Shown piece after piece: positions 1 to 6,105 of a stretch of 9,784 nucleotides of DNA. This DNA comes from Syntrophobacterales bacterium (GTDB taxonomy: Bacteria > Desulfobacterota > Syntrophia > Syntrophales > UBA6807). Position 1 is the first letter of the stretch. Every line of letters starts with the position of its first letter. A program made the translations under genes and the position numbers. The stretch lies in NCBI GenBank assembly GCA_021159265.1, contig JAGGSD010000061.1:1-9784 (forward strand). Direction: 5' to 3'. Below the pieces are notes generated by a model that was not told the origin of the DNA, searched no databases, and worked only from the letters and a program-made list of their open reading frames with translations.

Positions 1-42
1 CCTTAACCCTGAACGCTGAACCATGAACCTGTGAACGGTTAC
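1..42. repeat. Diverged repeat end related to the intergenic elements
   Basis: The first 42 bases are built from GAACCTGAAC-like units and end in GGTTAC. They resemble the right-hand end of the element at 6114-6465, whose last 35 bases (6431-6465) use the same CCTTGAACCC / GAACTGTGAACC units before GTTAC. Here the diagnostic CCTGAGTAGTTAC has become CCTGTGAACGGTTAC. It may be the eroded right end of an element whose body lies outside the window. The similarity is visible but low in complexity, so the assignment is tentative. Confidence 0.35.
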
Positions 43-59
43 ATATTTTTATAAAGATA

Positions 60-88
60 TTGAGTTTTTCTTTTTCGTTTTCTATAAT
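60..88 (+). promoter_or_regulatory. Sigma70-type promoter of the PilZ gene
   Basis: A perfect -10 hexamer TATAAT (83-88) follows a -35-like TTGAGT (60-65, 4 of 6 to TTGACA) with the ideal 17-bp spacer. Transcription would start near 95 and leave a leader of about 90 nt before the proposed GTG start at 184. The surroundings are AT-rich, so chance matches are possible, but the spacing and perfect -10 make this the best promoter upstream of the gene. Confidence 0.6.
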
Positions 89-183
89 AAGCGATCCAAA
101 TGTTATGGACGCTGCGGGCGCCGTAACAAAAAATGTTGCGATGCAAGATCCAGCGTCCCTGTTCTGAGAAAGAGACGACACAA

Positions 184-654
184 GTGACTGAAGTTAAAAT
201 ACATGTTGGCAAAAGAAATAAGGCTGGTATTATTTGCCCTCAATGCGGCAAACATACAGAAATTGATACGTCCAGATATCAAGGGAAAACTGAAGAGCAC
301 AAGATGAATTTTACCTGCGATTGCGGGTTTACCTTTGAGGTGTCCTTAAATTTCAGAGAATATTACCGTAAAGAAACCCATCTTTATGGACACTGTGACA
401 TTGCTGGTTACAGGGATCCTGTAGAAATAATTGTTGAGAATCTTTCAACAAAAGGCGTAGGCTTTACGACGGGAATTCCGGTTAATGTATCAGAGGGTGA
501 TATGATCGAAGTGGAATTCATTCTGAATGATAAAAAGAGATCACTTATTCGTAGAACAGTTATCGTACGGCGAATTATCAATAATTATATTGCCGCTGAA
601 TTTCATGACATGAAGAAGTGGGATAAAGACCTGGGCTTTTACTTGATGCCTTAA
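184..654 (+). CDS. Zinc-ribbon PilZ domain protein
   Basis: Predicted cytoplasmic c-di-GMP effector of about 156 residues. An N-terminal zinc-ribbon-like module carries CxxC (Cys18, Cys21) and CxC (Cys45, Cys47). A PilZ domain follows with both parts of the c-di-GMP signature: RxxxR (REYYR, residues 58-62) and NxSxxG (NLSTKG, residues 86-91), then beta-strand-rich sequence. No signal peptide or membrane segment is visible. PilZ domains bind c-di-GMP and alter a partner's activity; the partner is unknown here. The GTG start at 184 is preferred because GAGAAAGAG lies 9 nt upstream and the protein then begins MTEVKIHVGK. An ATG at 133 would add 17 residues of unconvincing sequence and has no ribosome-binding site. 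The stop lies one base from the nrdG stop on the other strand. The domain call is firm; the start is less so. Confidence 0.85.
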   Translation: MTEVKIHVGKRNKAGIICPQCGKHTEIDTSRYQGKTEEHKMNFTCDCGFTFEVSLNFREYYRKETHLYGHCDIAGYRDPVEIIVENLSTKGVGFTTGIPVNVSEGDMIEVEFILNDKKRSLIRRTVIVRRIINNYIAAEFHDMKKWDKDLGFYLMP

Positions 655-655
655 T

Positions 656-1345
656 TTACCTCACAATAACGGACCGGACATACTTTTCTATTTTTTTCTT
701 GAATTGATCAAATTCCTCATCAGAATAAGTCTTTTCATCCATAAATTTTGGATTCACTGTCTTTGTGGGAATAAATTTCTGCAGGATGTACAGTCGCGTA
801 TTTTTTACAAGCTCGCTAATTGATAGTAAATCTTTTTCGTTTAATTGAGATTTTACAATGGTTGTGCGAAACTCATACGGTACCCTGGATTTCTTTATGA
901 GTTTAATACTCTGTTTGATGAGATCGGGATTTGTTTTGGACATGGTTATCTTCTGATATTTTTCCAGAGGCGCTTTTACGTCCATCGCCACATAATCAAT
1001 GAGTTTATCTTCGATTAACGTCTTCAGGGTTTCGGGATGCGACCCGTTTGTGTCAATCTTAATGAGGTAACCCATGGTTTTTATCTTTTTGATAAAATCT
1101 ATAAGGTCGGGCTGCAATGTTGGCTCCCCTCCCGTAATGCTTACGGCATCAAGCTTTCCCTTCCGTTTTTTCAGAAAGGCAAATATTTCTTCTTCGGGTA
1201 TGCATTCCTCATAGAGATCCGGATCTGCCAGTTCCGGGTTGTGGCAGTAAGGGCATCTGAAATTGCACCCCTGCGTGAATACGATAGCACATATTTCCCC
1301 GGGATAGTCTATTAAAGAAAATTTTTGCAGTCCCCCGATTTTCAT
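656..1345 (-). CDS. nrdG: Anaerobic ribonucleotide reductase activating protein (radical SAM)
   Basis: Radical-SAM activase of 229 residues. It uses a 4Fe-4S cluster and S-adenosylmethionine to install the glycyl radical on NrdD. The cluster motif CX3CX2C is present as CNFRCPYC (Cys27, Cys31, Cys34). The SAM-binding TGGEP is at residues 71-75, and KIDTNG (96-101) and DVKAP (122-126) are typical strand motifs of the barrel. The N-terminal GLQKFSLIDYPG is characteristic of this NrdG/PflA-like group. The ATG sits 3 bp after the nrdD stop, and a GAGGT Shine-Dalgarno lies inside the end of nrdD, so translation is probably coupled. A PflA-like activase is possible from sequence alone, but adjacency to nrdD settles the role. 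The gene ends one base from the PilZ gene stop, and no terminator is visible in the shared 3' region. Confidence 0.95.
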   Translation of the reverse strand: MKIGGLQKFSLIDYPGEICAIVFTQGCNFRCPYCHNPELADPDLYEECIPEEEIFAFLKKRKGKLDAVSITGGEPTLQPDLIDFIKKIKTMGYLIKIDTNGSHPETLKTLIEDKLIDYVAMDVKAPLEKYQKITMSKTNPDLIKQSIKLIKKSRVPYEFRTTIVKSQLNEKDLLSISELVKNTRLYILQKFIPTKTVNPKFMDEKTYSDEEFDQFKKKIEKYVRSVIVR

Positions 1346-1348
1346 GAT

Positions 1349-3439
1349 TTATACCTCAAACACCTTTCGCATTTTAAATTCTTCTTTCTTTCCCTTGTTC
1401 CACTGATTCACCGGTCGCAGATAACCTACAATGCGGGAATAAATTTCGCAGGGTTCATCGCATTTGGGGCACCTTTCATGCTCTCCTCTTATGTATCCAT
1501 GGGTAGGGCAGACACTGAACGTGGGGGTGAAAGTAAAGTATGGAAGCTGGTACTTTTCACATATTTTGCGTACCAGTACCTTGATAGCCAAAGGATTATC
1601 AACTTGCTCACCCGCATACATGTGAAAAACTGTACCTCCCGTATATCGCGTCTGGATATCGTCCTGAAGATCAAGGGCCTCAAAAATATCATCTGTATAA
1701 TTAACAGGAAGCTGTGTGGAATTTGTATAAAATGCCTGGACGTCATCTTTGTTAAATCCGTTATTGGTGGCGCTGATAATATCGGGATATCTTTTCTTGT
1801 CAGCTTTTGCCAGGCTGTAGGATGTTCCTTCAGCAGGTGTTGCTTCGAGATTGTAATTGTTTCCTGTCTCCTTCTGATATTTGATTAATTCATTTCTCAT
1901 GAAGTCGAGAACCCTTTTGGTAAATTCATGGCCTTCCTGATCTCCTAATGTTTTGCCCATAAAATTCAAACATGCCTCATTCATGCCCAAAAGGCCAATC
2001 GTCGAGAAGTGGTTCTTCCAGTATTCACCGAAACGATCCTTTATCCCTCGCAGATAGTATTTTGTATATGGATAAAGATTTCCGTCGGTATATCTTTCCA
2101 GGACCTTTCTCTTTATCTCAAGGCTTTGTTTTGCCAAATCCATGAGTTTCCTCAACCGCTCCATGAATTCATCTTCCGTTTTGGAAAGGTAACCGATTCT
2201 GGGCATGTTGAGGGTTACTACTCCGATAGATCCGGTGAGTGGATTTGACCCGAAAAGTCCCCCTCCTCTCATTTCCAGTTCTCTATTATCAATGCGAAGT
2301 CTGCAACACATGCTCCGTGCATCTTCGGGATTCATGTCTGAGTTAATGAAATTCGAAAAGTAGGGTACGCCGTATTTGGACGTCATTTCCCAGAGGTTGT
2401 TGAGATTGGTATTGTCCCAGTCAAAATCTTTTGTAATATTGTATGTGGGAATGGGAAATGTAAAAACCCTTCCCTTAGCGTCACCGGCGGCCATTACCTC
2501 TAAAAAGGCTTTGTTGAATGTATCCATTTCTTTTTGAAATTCCCGATATGTTTCCTTCATGGGCTTGCCGCCGATAACAACATTTTGGTCGGCGTAATAT
2601 GAGGGCACCGTTATATCAAAAGTTACATTGGTAAACGGCGTCTGAAAACCCACCCGTGTCGGAACATTAATATTAAATATGAATTCCTGCAGGGCCTGCC
2701 TCACATCATTGAAATTCAGTTTGTCATACCTGATAAATGGAGCCATGAGGGTATCGAAATTTGAGAAGGCCTGAGCGCCCGCTGCTTCTCCCTGAAGTGT
2801 GTAAAAGAAGTTGACCATTTGTCCCAATGCGCTCCGCAGGTGCTTTGCCGGCTTACTCTCCACTTTGCCGGAGACTCCCTTAAATCCCTCGATAAGCAAG
2901 TCGTACAGGTCCCATCCCACACAGTAAACGGAGAGGAGACTTAGGTCATGTATATGAAAATCGCCATCCGCCTGGGCTTTTTTGATTTCCGGCGGGTATA
3001 TTTCGTTAAGCCAGTAAACCTTGCTGACTTCAGAAGAAATATAATTGTTCAATCCCTGGAGAGAATAATCCATGTTGCTGTTTTCGTTGATTTTCCAATC
3101 TGACTTTTTTAGATATTGATCCACAAGATCAACTTCCATGTTATTAGCAATCTCCCGTAACCTGGCGTGCTGATCTCGATAAATGATGTATCTTCTGGCT
3201 GTCCTGCGATAGGGGGAAGATAAGAGGATTTCTTCAACAATGTCCTGAATTTGTTCTACCGTCATGATTTTGTCATCAAACAGTTTTTCTGCAAGATTCA
3301 GAACTTTTATTGTTAATTTATGGGCGCCTTCGCTGTTAAACTCGTTGGTTGCTTCCCCCGCTTTTGCTATGGCGTTTGTAATCTTGGAAGCATCAAACTT
3401 TACATAACGGCCATCTCTTTTTCTTATTTTCTTATGCAT
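1349..3439 (-). CDS. nrdD: Anaerobic (class III) ribonucleoside-triphosphate reductase
   Basis: Glycyl-radical enzyme of 696 residues that reduces ribonucleoside triphosphates to dNTPs without oxygen. In order: an N-terminal ATP-cone allosteric domain (about residues 1-95, starting KKIRKRDGRYVKF); a catalytic barrel with HIHDLSLLSVYCVGWD (active-site Cys173) and SMCCRLRID (adjacent Cys378 and Cys379, one the likely thiyl site); a C-terminal zinc site with Cys644, Cys657, Cys660 and Cys664; and the glycyl-radical motif RIVGYLRP with Gly672. The start at 3439 is chosen over an in-frame ATG at 3484. It has GGAGAAAG 6 nt upstream and places the ATP-cone at the N terminus, whereas the upstream start lies inside a putative NrdR box and would add 15 non-family residues. 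It is first in an operon with nrdG. NrdR regulation is suggested by the sites at 3481-3527. Confidence 0.97.
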   Translation of the reverse strand: MHKKIRKRDGRYVKFDASKITNAIAKAGEATNEFNSEGAHKLTIKVLNLAEKLFDDKIMTVEQIQDIVEEILLSSPYRRTARRYIIYRDQHARLREIANNMEVDLVDQYLKKSDWKINENSNMDYSLQGLNNYISSEVSKVYWLNEIYPPEIKKAQADGDFHIHDLSLLSVYCVGWDLYDLLIEGFKGVSGKVESKPAKHLRSALGQMVNFFYTLQGEAAGAQAFSNFDTLMAPFIRYDKLNFNDVRQALQEFIFNINVPTRVGFQTPFTNVTFDITVPSYYADQNVVIGGKPMKETYREFQKEMDTFNKAFLEVMAAGDAKGRVFTFPIPTYNITKDFDWDNTNLNNLWEMTSKYGVPYFSNFINSDMNPEDARSMCCRLRIDNRELEMRGGGLFGSNPLTGSIGVVTLNMPRIGYLSKTEDEFMERLRKLMDLAKQSLEIKRKVLERYTDGNLYPYTKYYLRGIKDRFGEYWKNHFSTIGLLGMNEACLNFMGKTLGDQEGHEFTKRVLDFMRNELIKYQKETGNNYNLEATPAEGTSYSLAKADKKRYPDIISATNNGFNKDDVQAFYTNSTQLPVNYTDDIFEALDLQDDIQTRYTGGTVFHMYAGEQVDNPLAIKVLVRKICEKYQLPYFTFTPTFSVCPTHGYIRGEHERCPKCDEPCEIYSRIVGYLRPVNQWNKGKKEEFKMRKVFEV

Positions 3440-3445
3440 AACATT

Positions 3446-3453
3446 CTTTCTCC
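3446..3453 (-). promoter_or_regulatory. Ribosome-binding site that fixes the nrdD start
   Basis: Read on the minus strand this is GGAGAAAG, 6 nt before the ATG at 3439-3437. The in-frame ATG at 3484 has no comparable purine-rich site, so this sequence decides the start. Confidence 0.75.
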
Positions 3454-3480
3454 ATTTAGATCCTGTAATATAATAAAATA

Positions 3481-3496
3481 ACACAAAATATTGTAT
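3481..3496. promoter_or_regulatory. NrdR box, promoter-proximal copy
   Basis: The 16-mer ACACAAAATATTGTAT matches 14 of 16 positions of the published NrdR-box consensus acaCwAtATaTwGtgt, compared from memory. It lies 42 bp upstream of the nrdD start codon, just downstream of the predicted transcription start. A second, weaker site lies exactly 31 bp away. NrdR is an ATP-cone zinc-finger repressor of ribonucleotide reductase operons and typically binds paired boxes spaced by whole helical turns. The nrdR gene is not in this window. Confidence 0.7.
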
Positions 3497-3511
3497 ATGC
3501 GTTCTAAACAG

Positions 3512-3527
3512 GCACTATATGTAGACA
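3512..3527. promoter_or_regulatory. NrdR box, distal copy overlapping the -10
   Basis: GCACTATATGTAGACA matches 11 of 16 positions of the NrdR consensus, with the central CACTATATGTAG nearly intact. It starts 31 bp from the first box, about three helical turns and the usual tandem spacing for NrdR. It covers the predicted -10 hexamer of the nrdD promoter (3514-3519), so binding would block RNA polymerase. It is weaker than the proximal box when judged alone; the spacing and position carry the case. Confidence 0.55.
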
Positions 3528-3541
3528 CAAAACTCTATCAA
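3514..3541 (-). promoter_or_regulatory. Sigma70-type promoter of nrdDG
   Basis: On the minus strand, TTGATA (3541-3536, 5 of 6 to TTGACA) is followed after 16 bp by TATAGT (3519-3514, 5 of 6 to TATAAT). Transcription would start near 3507, giving a leader of about 68 nt. The -10 lies within the distal NrdR box and the proximal box sits just downstream of the start, a geometry suited to repression. Confidence 0.6.
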
Positions 3542-3711
3542 AAGCAAGGGATTTTTTCCCCGAAGCCAATTTTGACTGTTTCGTAAAAAGTTCTGCTATG
3601 CCCCGACGAGTCGGGACATTATAATTGGAAGTAACTTGCAACGCAGCTACTCAGATGCATCAAACATCAACCTGCCTGTGTTACGGCAGGCAGTCTGCGT
3701 TTTTACCGTAT
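3542..3711. repeat. Gene-free stretch with small hairpins
   Basis: No gene is evident. CCCGACGAGTCGGG (3602-3615) is a perfect inverted repeat. It is followed by ACATTATAATTGGAAGTAACTT (3616-3637), which nearly repeats the right half of the palindrome at 4109-4163. CCTGCC...GGCAGG (3671-3690) forms another 6-bp stem. AGCTACTCAG (3645-3654) recalls the element ends described elsewhere but is isolated and truncated. The stretch looks like remnants of several repeat families lying upstream of the nrdD promoter. Confidence 0.5.
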
Positions 3712-3792
3712 GGGTAGGGGAGGTTTTAACCTCCCTTCACAATTTGGCTGAGCGTTCGACGGACTGACGGGCGACTAAAGTCGCCCCTACCC
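3712..3792. repeat. Compound hairpin module, copy 1
   Basis: The outer arms GGGTAGGGG (3712-3720) and CCCCTACCC (3784-3792) are perfect inverted repeats. Nested within are GGGAGGTT/AACCTCCC (3718-3735) and GGGCGACT/AGTCGCCC (3769-3786). The same pair of palindromes recurs in the same order inside the element at 6114-6465 (6331-6385). Here the module stands alone, outside the neighbouring element, so it is a mobile or duplicated unit in its own right. A transcription terminator is possible but no clean T-run follows. Confidence 0.6.
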
Positions 3793-3830
3793 CCGTTATT
3801 TTGATAAATGTTAAGTAATATGAAATAGTT

Positions 3831-4096
3831 GTAGCATAGTAACTACTCAGGTTCAAAGGTTCAAAGGCACAGAGGCACAAAGCTTATTTGCCTTGCTGTT
3901 ATTATATTATAACAAAATGCAAAAAATCTCTGTCAAATAATATGCCTGACGGCTCGACGGTTCGACTGAGCTCACGCCGAAGTCTCACACCGAAGGTTTG
4001 CCGAAGACCACAGGCGGCGCCGGTTGTTACTTTTTTTACTCTTTGTGCCTCTGTGCCTTTGCCACTCTGTGCCTACCTGAGTAGTTATGTAGTACA
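3831..4096. mobile_element. MITE-like element A (body 3839-4088) with degenerate 8-bp flanks
   Basis: The 250-bp body is bounded by GTAACTACTCAGGT (from 3839) and its complement ending at 4088, where the outermost base has changed (GTTAT). A second perfect inverted arm of 20 bp lies inside: AAAGGCACAGAGGCACAAAG at 3863-3882 against 4041-4060. The eight bases outside each end, GTAGCATA (3831-3838) and GTAGTACA (4089-4096), agree at 6 of 8 positions with two transitions, as an aged target-site duplication would. The interior carries the GGTTCGACTGAGCTC...GCCGAAGACCACAGG module (about 3958-4013). There is no convincing gene and no transposase. GTAA ends with 8-bp duplications match what is described for IS66-family elements; that assignment is inference. 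Confidence 0.65.
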
Positions 4097-4108
4097 TTTG
4101 CAGATTTG

Positions 4109-4163
4109 AGTTACTTGAAAGCTCCATTATGCCGTTTAGCGGCATTATAATGGAAAGTAACTT
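4109..4163. repeat. Short palindromic repeat with AGTTACTT ends
   Basis: This 55-bp unit begins AGTTACTTGAAAG and ends GGAAAGTAACTT, with an inner stem TCCATTATGCCG / CGGCATTATAATGGA interrupted by a 3-base bulge. Its right half is repeated with changes at 3616-3637. Its left end is repeated at 4292-4304 (AGTTACTTGAAAG). This marks a second repeat family distinct from the GTAACTACTCAGG elements. No target duplication is visible around it. Confidence 0.5.
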
Positions 4164-4180
4164 TTACAAAGCATGTTTAA

Positions 4181-4235
4181 GGCCGATGGGGGCATCGGCC
4201 CCTACATATTGTAGGGCCTGTTCCCCGAACAGGCC
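4181..4235. repeat. Three perfect hairpins in tandem
   Basis: GGCCGATG-GGGG-CATCGGCC (4181-4200, 8-bp stem), CCTAC-atatt-GTAGG (4201-4215) and GGCCTGTTC-CCC-GAACAGGCC (4215-4235, 9-bp stem) follow without gaps. The stems are perfect, which suggests recent origin or selection for structure. No T-run follows either way, so they are not obvious rho-independent terminators. No coding potential is seen. Confidence 0.6.
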
Positions 4236-4315
4236 GTGTATCTGGATAGTGTCCAGTGAAATCAACAAGTTATATTAAATTCGCCCAAACGAGTTACTTG
4301 AAAGTTGAAAATACC

Positions 4316-4402
4316 GTCATTGCGAGCGGAGCGAAGCAATCTCACGTATCGTAACTATTTGTATTTATTAGATTGCTTCGTCGCTACGCTCCTCGCAATG
4401 AC
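4316..4402. repeat. Long inverted repeat (REP-like)
   Basis: The left arm starting GTCATTGCGAGC (4316-4342) pairs with the right arm ending GCTCCTCGCAATGAC (4370-4402). The arms share AGATTGCTTCG and GCGAGGAGCG-type segments and differ by short insertions. The 27-bp loop is AT-rich. GTCATTGCGAG...AAGCAATCT palindromes are dispersed repeats in many bacterial genomes. It ends about 145 bp before the PNPOx-like gene and could fold in its leader if transcription starts upstream. No transposase is present. Confidence 0.65.
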
Positions 4403-4534
4403 ACTGTGGATAACTTGTTACGAGTGCATCAGAATTTGTTTACTTAATTAAATAGCCTTTTTCGTGGTTTTGTGATAAATACATCCTGTTTGAATTCCGG
4501 GTTGTCCGGTGTCAGGAAAACATTAAAATGAGAC

Positions 4535-4540
4535 AGGAGG
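4535..4540 (+). promoter_or_regulatory. Ribosome-binding site that fixes the PNPOx-like gene start
   Basis: AGGAGG lies 8 nt before the ATG at 4549, whereas the in-frame ATG at 4528 precedes this site and has only a weak AGGAAA upstream. The strong Shine-Dalgarno therefore supports the start at 4549. Confidence 0.7.
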
Positions 4541-4548
4541 TTAAGGTA

Positions 4549-4944
4549 ATGGTGGTACTAACTGCGGAAATGAAGACATTAATTAAAGCGGGGCTGTGCA
4601 TGGTAGCAACCGCAGGAAAAGAAGGGTACCCTAACATCGGGCCCAAGGGCTCGGTAATGGTGCTTGATGATTCTACCCTGGCTTTTGGAGAATTGGTGGG
4701 CGGACGTACGTACGCAAATTTAAAAGAGAATCCCAAAGCAGCCATTGCGGTTGTTGATCCTGAAACGCGTGTGGGATATCGTTTTGTGGGCACTGTCCAG
4801 TTGGAAACCGAAGGCTCTCTTTATGATAAGTTTGCAGAGCGCTTTGAAAAAATGAAATTGCCACGCCCGGTAGCAGCAGTGAAGGTTGCCTTGGAAGCAA
4901 TCTACGATGTTTCGGTGAAAAATGCAGGCAAAAAAATAGGCTAA
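4549..4944 (+). CDS. Pyridoxamine 5'-phosphate oxidase-like FMN-binding protein
   Basis: Small cytoplasmic protein of 131 residues with the features of a PNPOx-like flavin split barrel. These are GLCMVATAGKEGYPNIGPKGS (residues 15-35), a beta-hairpin core with FGELVGGRTYANLKENPKAAI (46-66), and GYRFVGTVQLETEG (76-89). The GGRTYxNLKxNP segment is typical of the short stand-alone members of this superfamily, which bind FMN or a related cofactor as dimers. The substrate cannot be told from sequence, and it is much shorter than true pyridoxine-phosphate oxidase (about 210 residues), so a vitamin B6 role is not claimed. The start at 4549 is chosen for its AGGAGG; 4528 would add seven residues. It stands alone between two repeat-rich gaps, with element B starting 18 bp after its stop. 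No clear promoter is seen. Confidence 0.85.
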   Translation: MVVLTAEMKTLIKAGLCMVATAGKEGYPNIGPKGSVMVLDDSTLAFGELVGGRTYANLKENPKAAIAVVDPETRVGYRFVGTVQLETEGSLYDKFAERFEKMKLPRPVAAVKVALEAIYDVSVKNAGKKIG

Positions 4945-4961
4945 GGGCCCCGTCACCTGTA

Positions 4962-5267
4962 GTAACTATTCAGGCTCAAAGGCACAAAGCGTATTTGGCT
5001 TAATCCACAGATTTCGCAGATTACACGGATTTACTCTAATCATTTAAAGGGCAATGCGAAATCTGTAGGGTTTAATGCCCCGCGGCCTTGCTGCGACAGA
5101 AAAGATAAAACACTTATTTTGACACCCCGTGGCTTGCCGCGGGGTAGTTTATTTATATGATGCGTTTGGCGACTCGGCTGAGCTCGTCGCAGGCCCGCCG
5201 AAGACCACAGGGGCGTTGACTCCTACTTTTTTATTCTTTGTGCCGCTGTGCCTGCCTGAGTAGTTAC
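4962..5267. mobile_element. MITE-like element B, no target duplication seen
   Basis: A 306-bp unit bounded by GTAACTATTCAGGC (from 4962) and the complement of GTAACTACTCAGGC (ending 5267), one mismatch in 14. Its right end closely repeats that of element A: GCCGAAGACCACAGG, a T-rich stretch, TTCTTTGTGCC, then CTGTGCCTGCCTGAGTAGTTAC. Inside are CAGATTTCGCAGATTACACGG-like direct repeats (about 5007-5030) and a stable hairpin ACCCCGTGG-cttg-CCGCGGGGT (5124-5145). The flanking octamers CACCTGTA (4954-4961) and AAAATACT (5268-5275) do not match, so this copy may be a recombinant of two elements or an old insertion. It ends 20 bp before the Shine-Dalgarno of the next gene. Confidence 0.55.
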
Positions 5268-5297
5268 AAAATACTTTGCCTTTTACGGAGAAAATAA

Positions 5298-6104
5298 ATG
5301 AAACTCATTCGCTTTCAATCTGAGCAAAAAAACATCCTGTACGGTGTTTTCGATCAAAACCGGCCTGACAGCGCATATATTATTGAGGGAGATATTTTCG
5401 GAGTCTTTCACATAACCCGGGAATCGGCAGGAATAGAAAAGGTTCTTCCGCCTGTTTCGCCACCCAACATTCTTGCTCTCGGACTCAATTACCGCGGGCA
5501 TGCCGACGAAACCAACATACGATATCCCGATACTCCTATTATTTTTATCAAGGGTACAAACAGCATTATCGGCTCCATGTCACCCATTATTCTTCCCAAA
5601 GCGGGACCCGATGAGGTAGATTACGAAGCGGAGCTCGCCATCATTATCGGCAAGAAAACAAAGAATGTATCCCCCCAGGATGCAGTGGATCACATTCTGG
5701 GATACACCTGCGCCAACGATGTAAGCGCCCGGGACTGGCAGATTCGCCTTCAGAAGAAACAGTGGGCACGTGGAAAGAGTTTTGATACTTTTTGCCCGAT
5801 CGGTCCCTGTATTGTAACTCGTGATGACATTCCGGATCCGAATAATCTCCGGATACGCACCATTCTAAATAGCGAGACACTTCAGGATTCATCTACATCC
5901 GATATGATTTTTGATGTTCCCACTATTGTATCTGATCTCAGCCGTTCCATGACACTTCTCCCAGGGACTATTATCCTGACGGGCACTCCGGAAGGTGTAG
6001 GCTTTACCAGACAACCCCCCATTTTTCTAAAAGATGGCGATGTCGTTACCGTAAGCATTGAAAAAATTGGCGAGCTTACAAATCCGGTGATACGGGAAAA
6101 TTAA
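5298..6104 (+). CDS. Fumarylacetoacetate hydrolase family protein
   Basis: Cytoplasmic metal-dependent enzyme of 268 residues, the usual length for bacterial FAH-family proteins. An N-terminal cap (about residues 1-50) precedes the catalytic domain, which begins ILALGLNYRGHADE (58-71). The metal ligands are present: Glu110 and Glu112 in YEAELA and Asp141 in NDVSARD. GKSFDTFCPIGP (159-170) and LPGTIILTGTPEGVG (221-235) complete the family pattern. Known members cleave C-C bonds or decarboxylate/isomerise acyl-pyruvate-type substrates, for example oxaloacetate decarboxylases, acylpyruvate hydrolases and homoprotocatechuate-pathway enzymes. No neighbour identifies the substrate, so no specific name is given. 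GGAG lies 7 nt upstream of the ATG. The upstream DNA is element B, so the promoter is either inside that element or shared with the gene before it. Element C with its duplicated octamer begins immediately past the stop. Confidence 0.9.
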   Translation: MKLIRFQSEQKNILYGVFDQNRPDSAYIIEGDIFGVFHITRESAGIEKVLPPVSPPNILALGLNYRGHADETNIRYPDTPIIFIKGTNSIIGSMSPIILPKAGPDEVDYEAELAIIIGKKTKNVSPQDAVDHILGYTCANDVSARDWQIRLQKKQWARGKSFDTFCPIGPCIVTRDDIPDPNNLRIRTILNSETLQDSSTSDMIFDVPTIVSDLSRSMTLLPGTIILTGTPEGVGFTRQPPIFLKDGDVVTVSIEKIGELTNPVIREN

Positions 6105-6105
6105 T

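Noticed and set aside
1325..1888. 187-codon plus-strand open frame opposite nrdD
   Set aside because: It is antisense to the well-supported nrdD coding sequence and has no recognisable domain.
3440..3484. Longer nrdD start at 3484
   Set aside because: It adds 15 residues unlike the family, lacks a Shine-Dalgarno and begins inside a putative NrdR box; the start at 3439 has GGAGAAAG at good spacing.
3645..3654. AGCTACTCAG as another element end
   Set aside because: Only ten bases match, the GTAAC terminus is missing and no partner or flanking repeat is visible.
3888..4109. 73-codon plus-strand open frame
   Set aside because: It lies almost wholly inside repeat element A and its translation is that of the palindromic modules; no ribosome-binding site or family resemblance.
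3540..4530. CRISPR array
   Set aside because: The repeats are few, inverted and unevenly spaced, with no uniform spacers and no cas genes.
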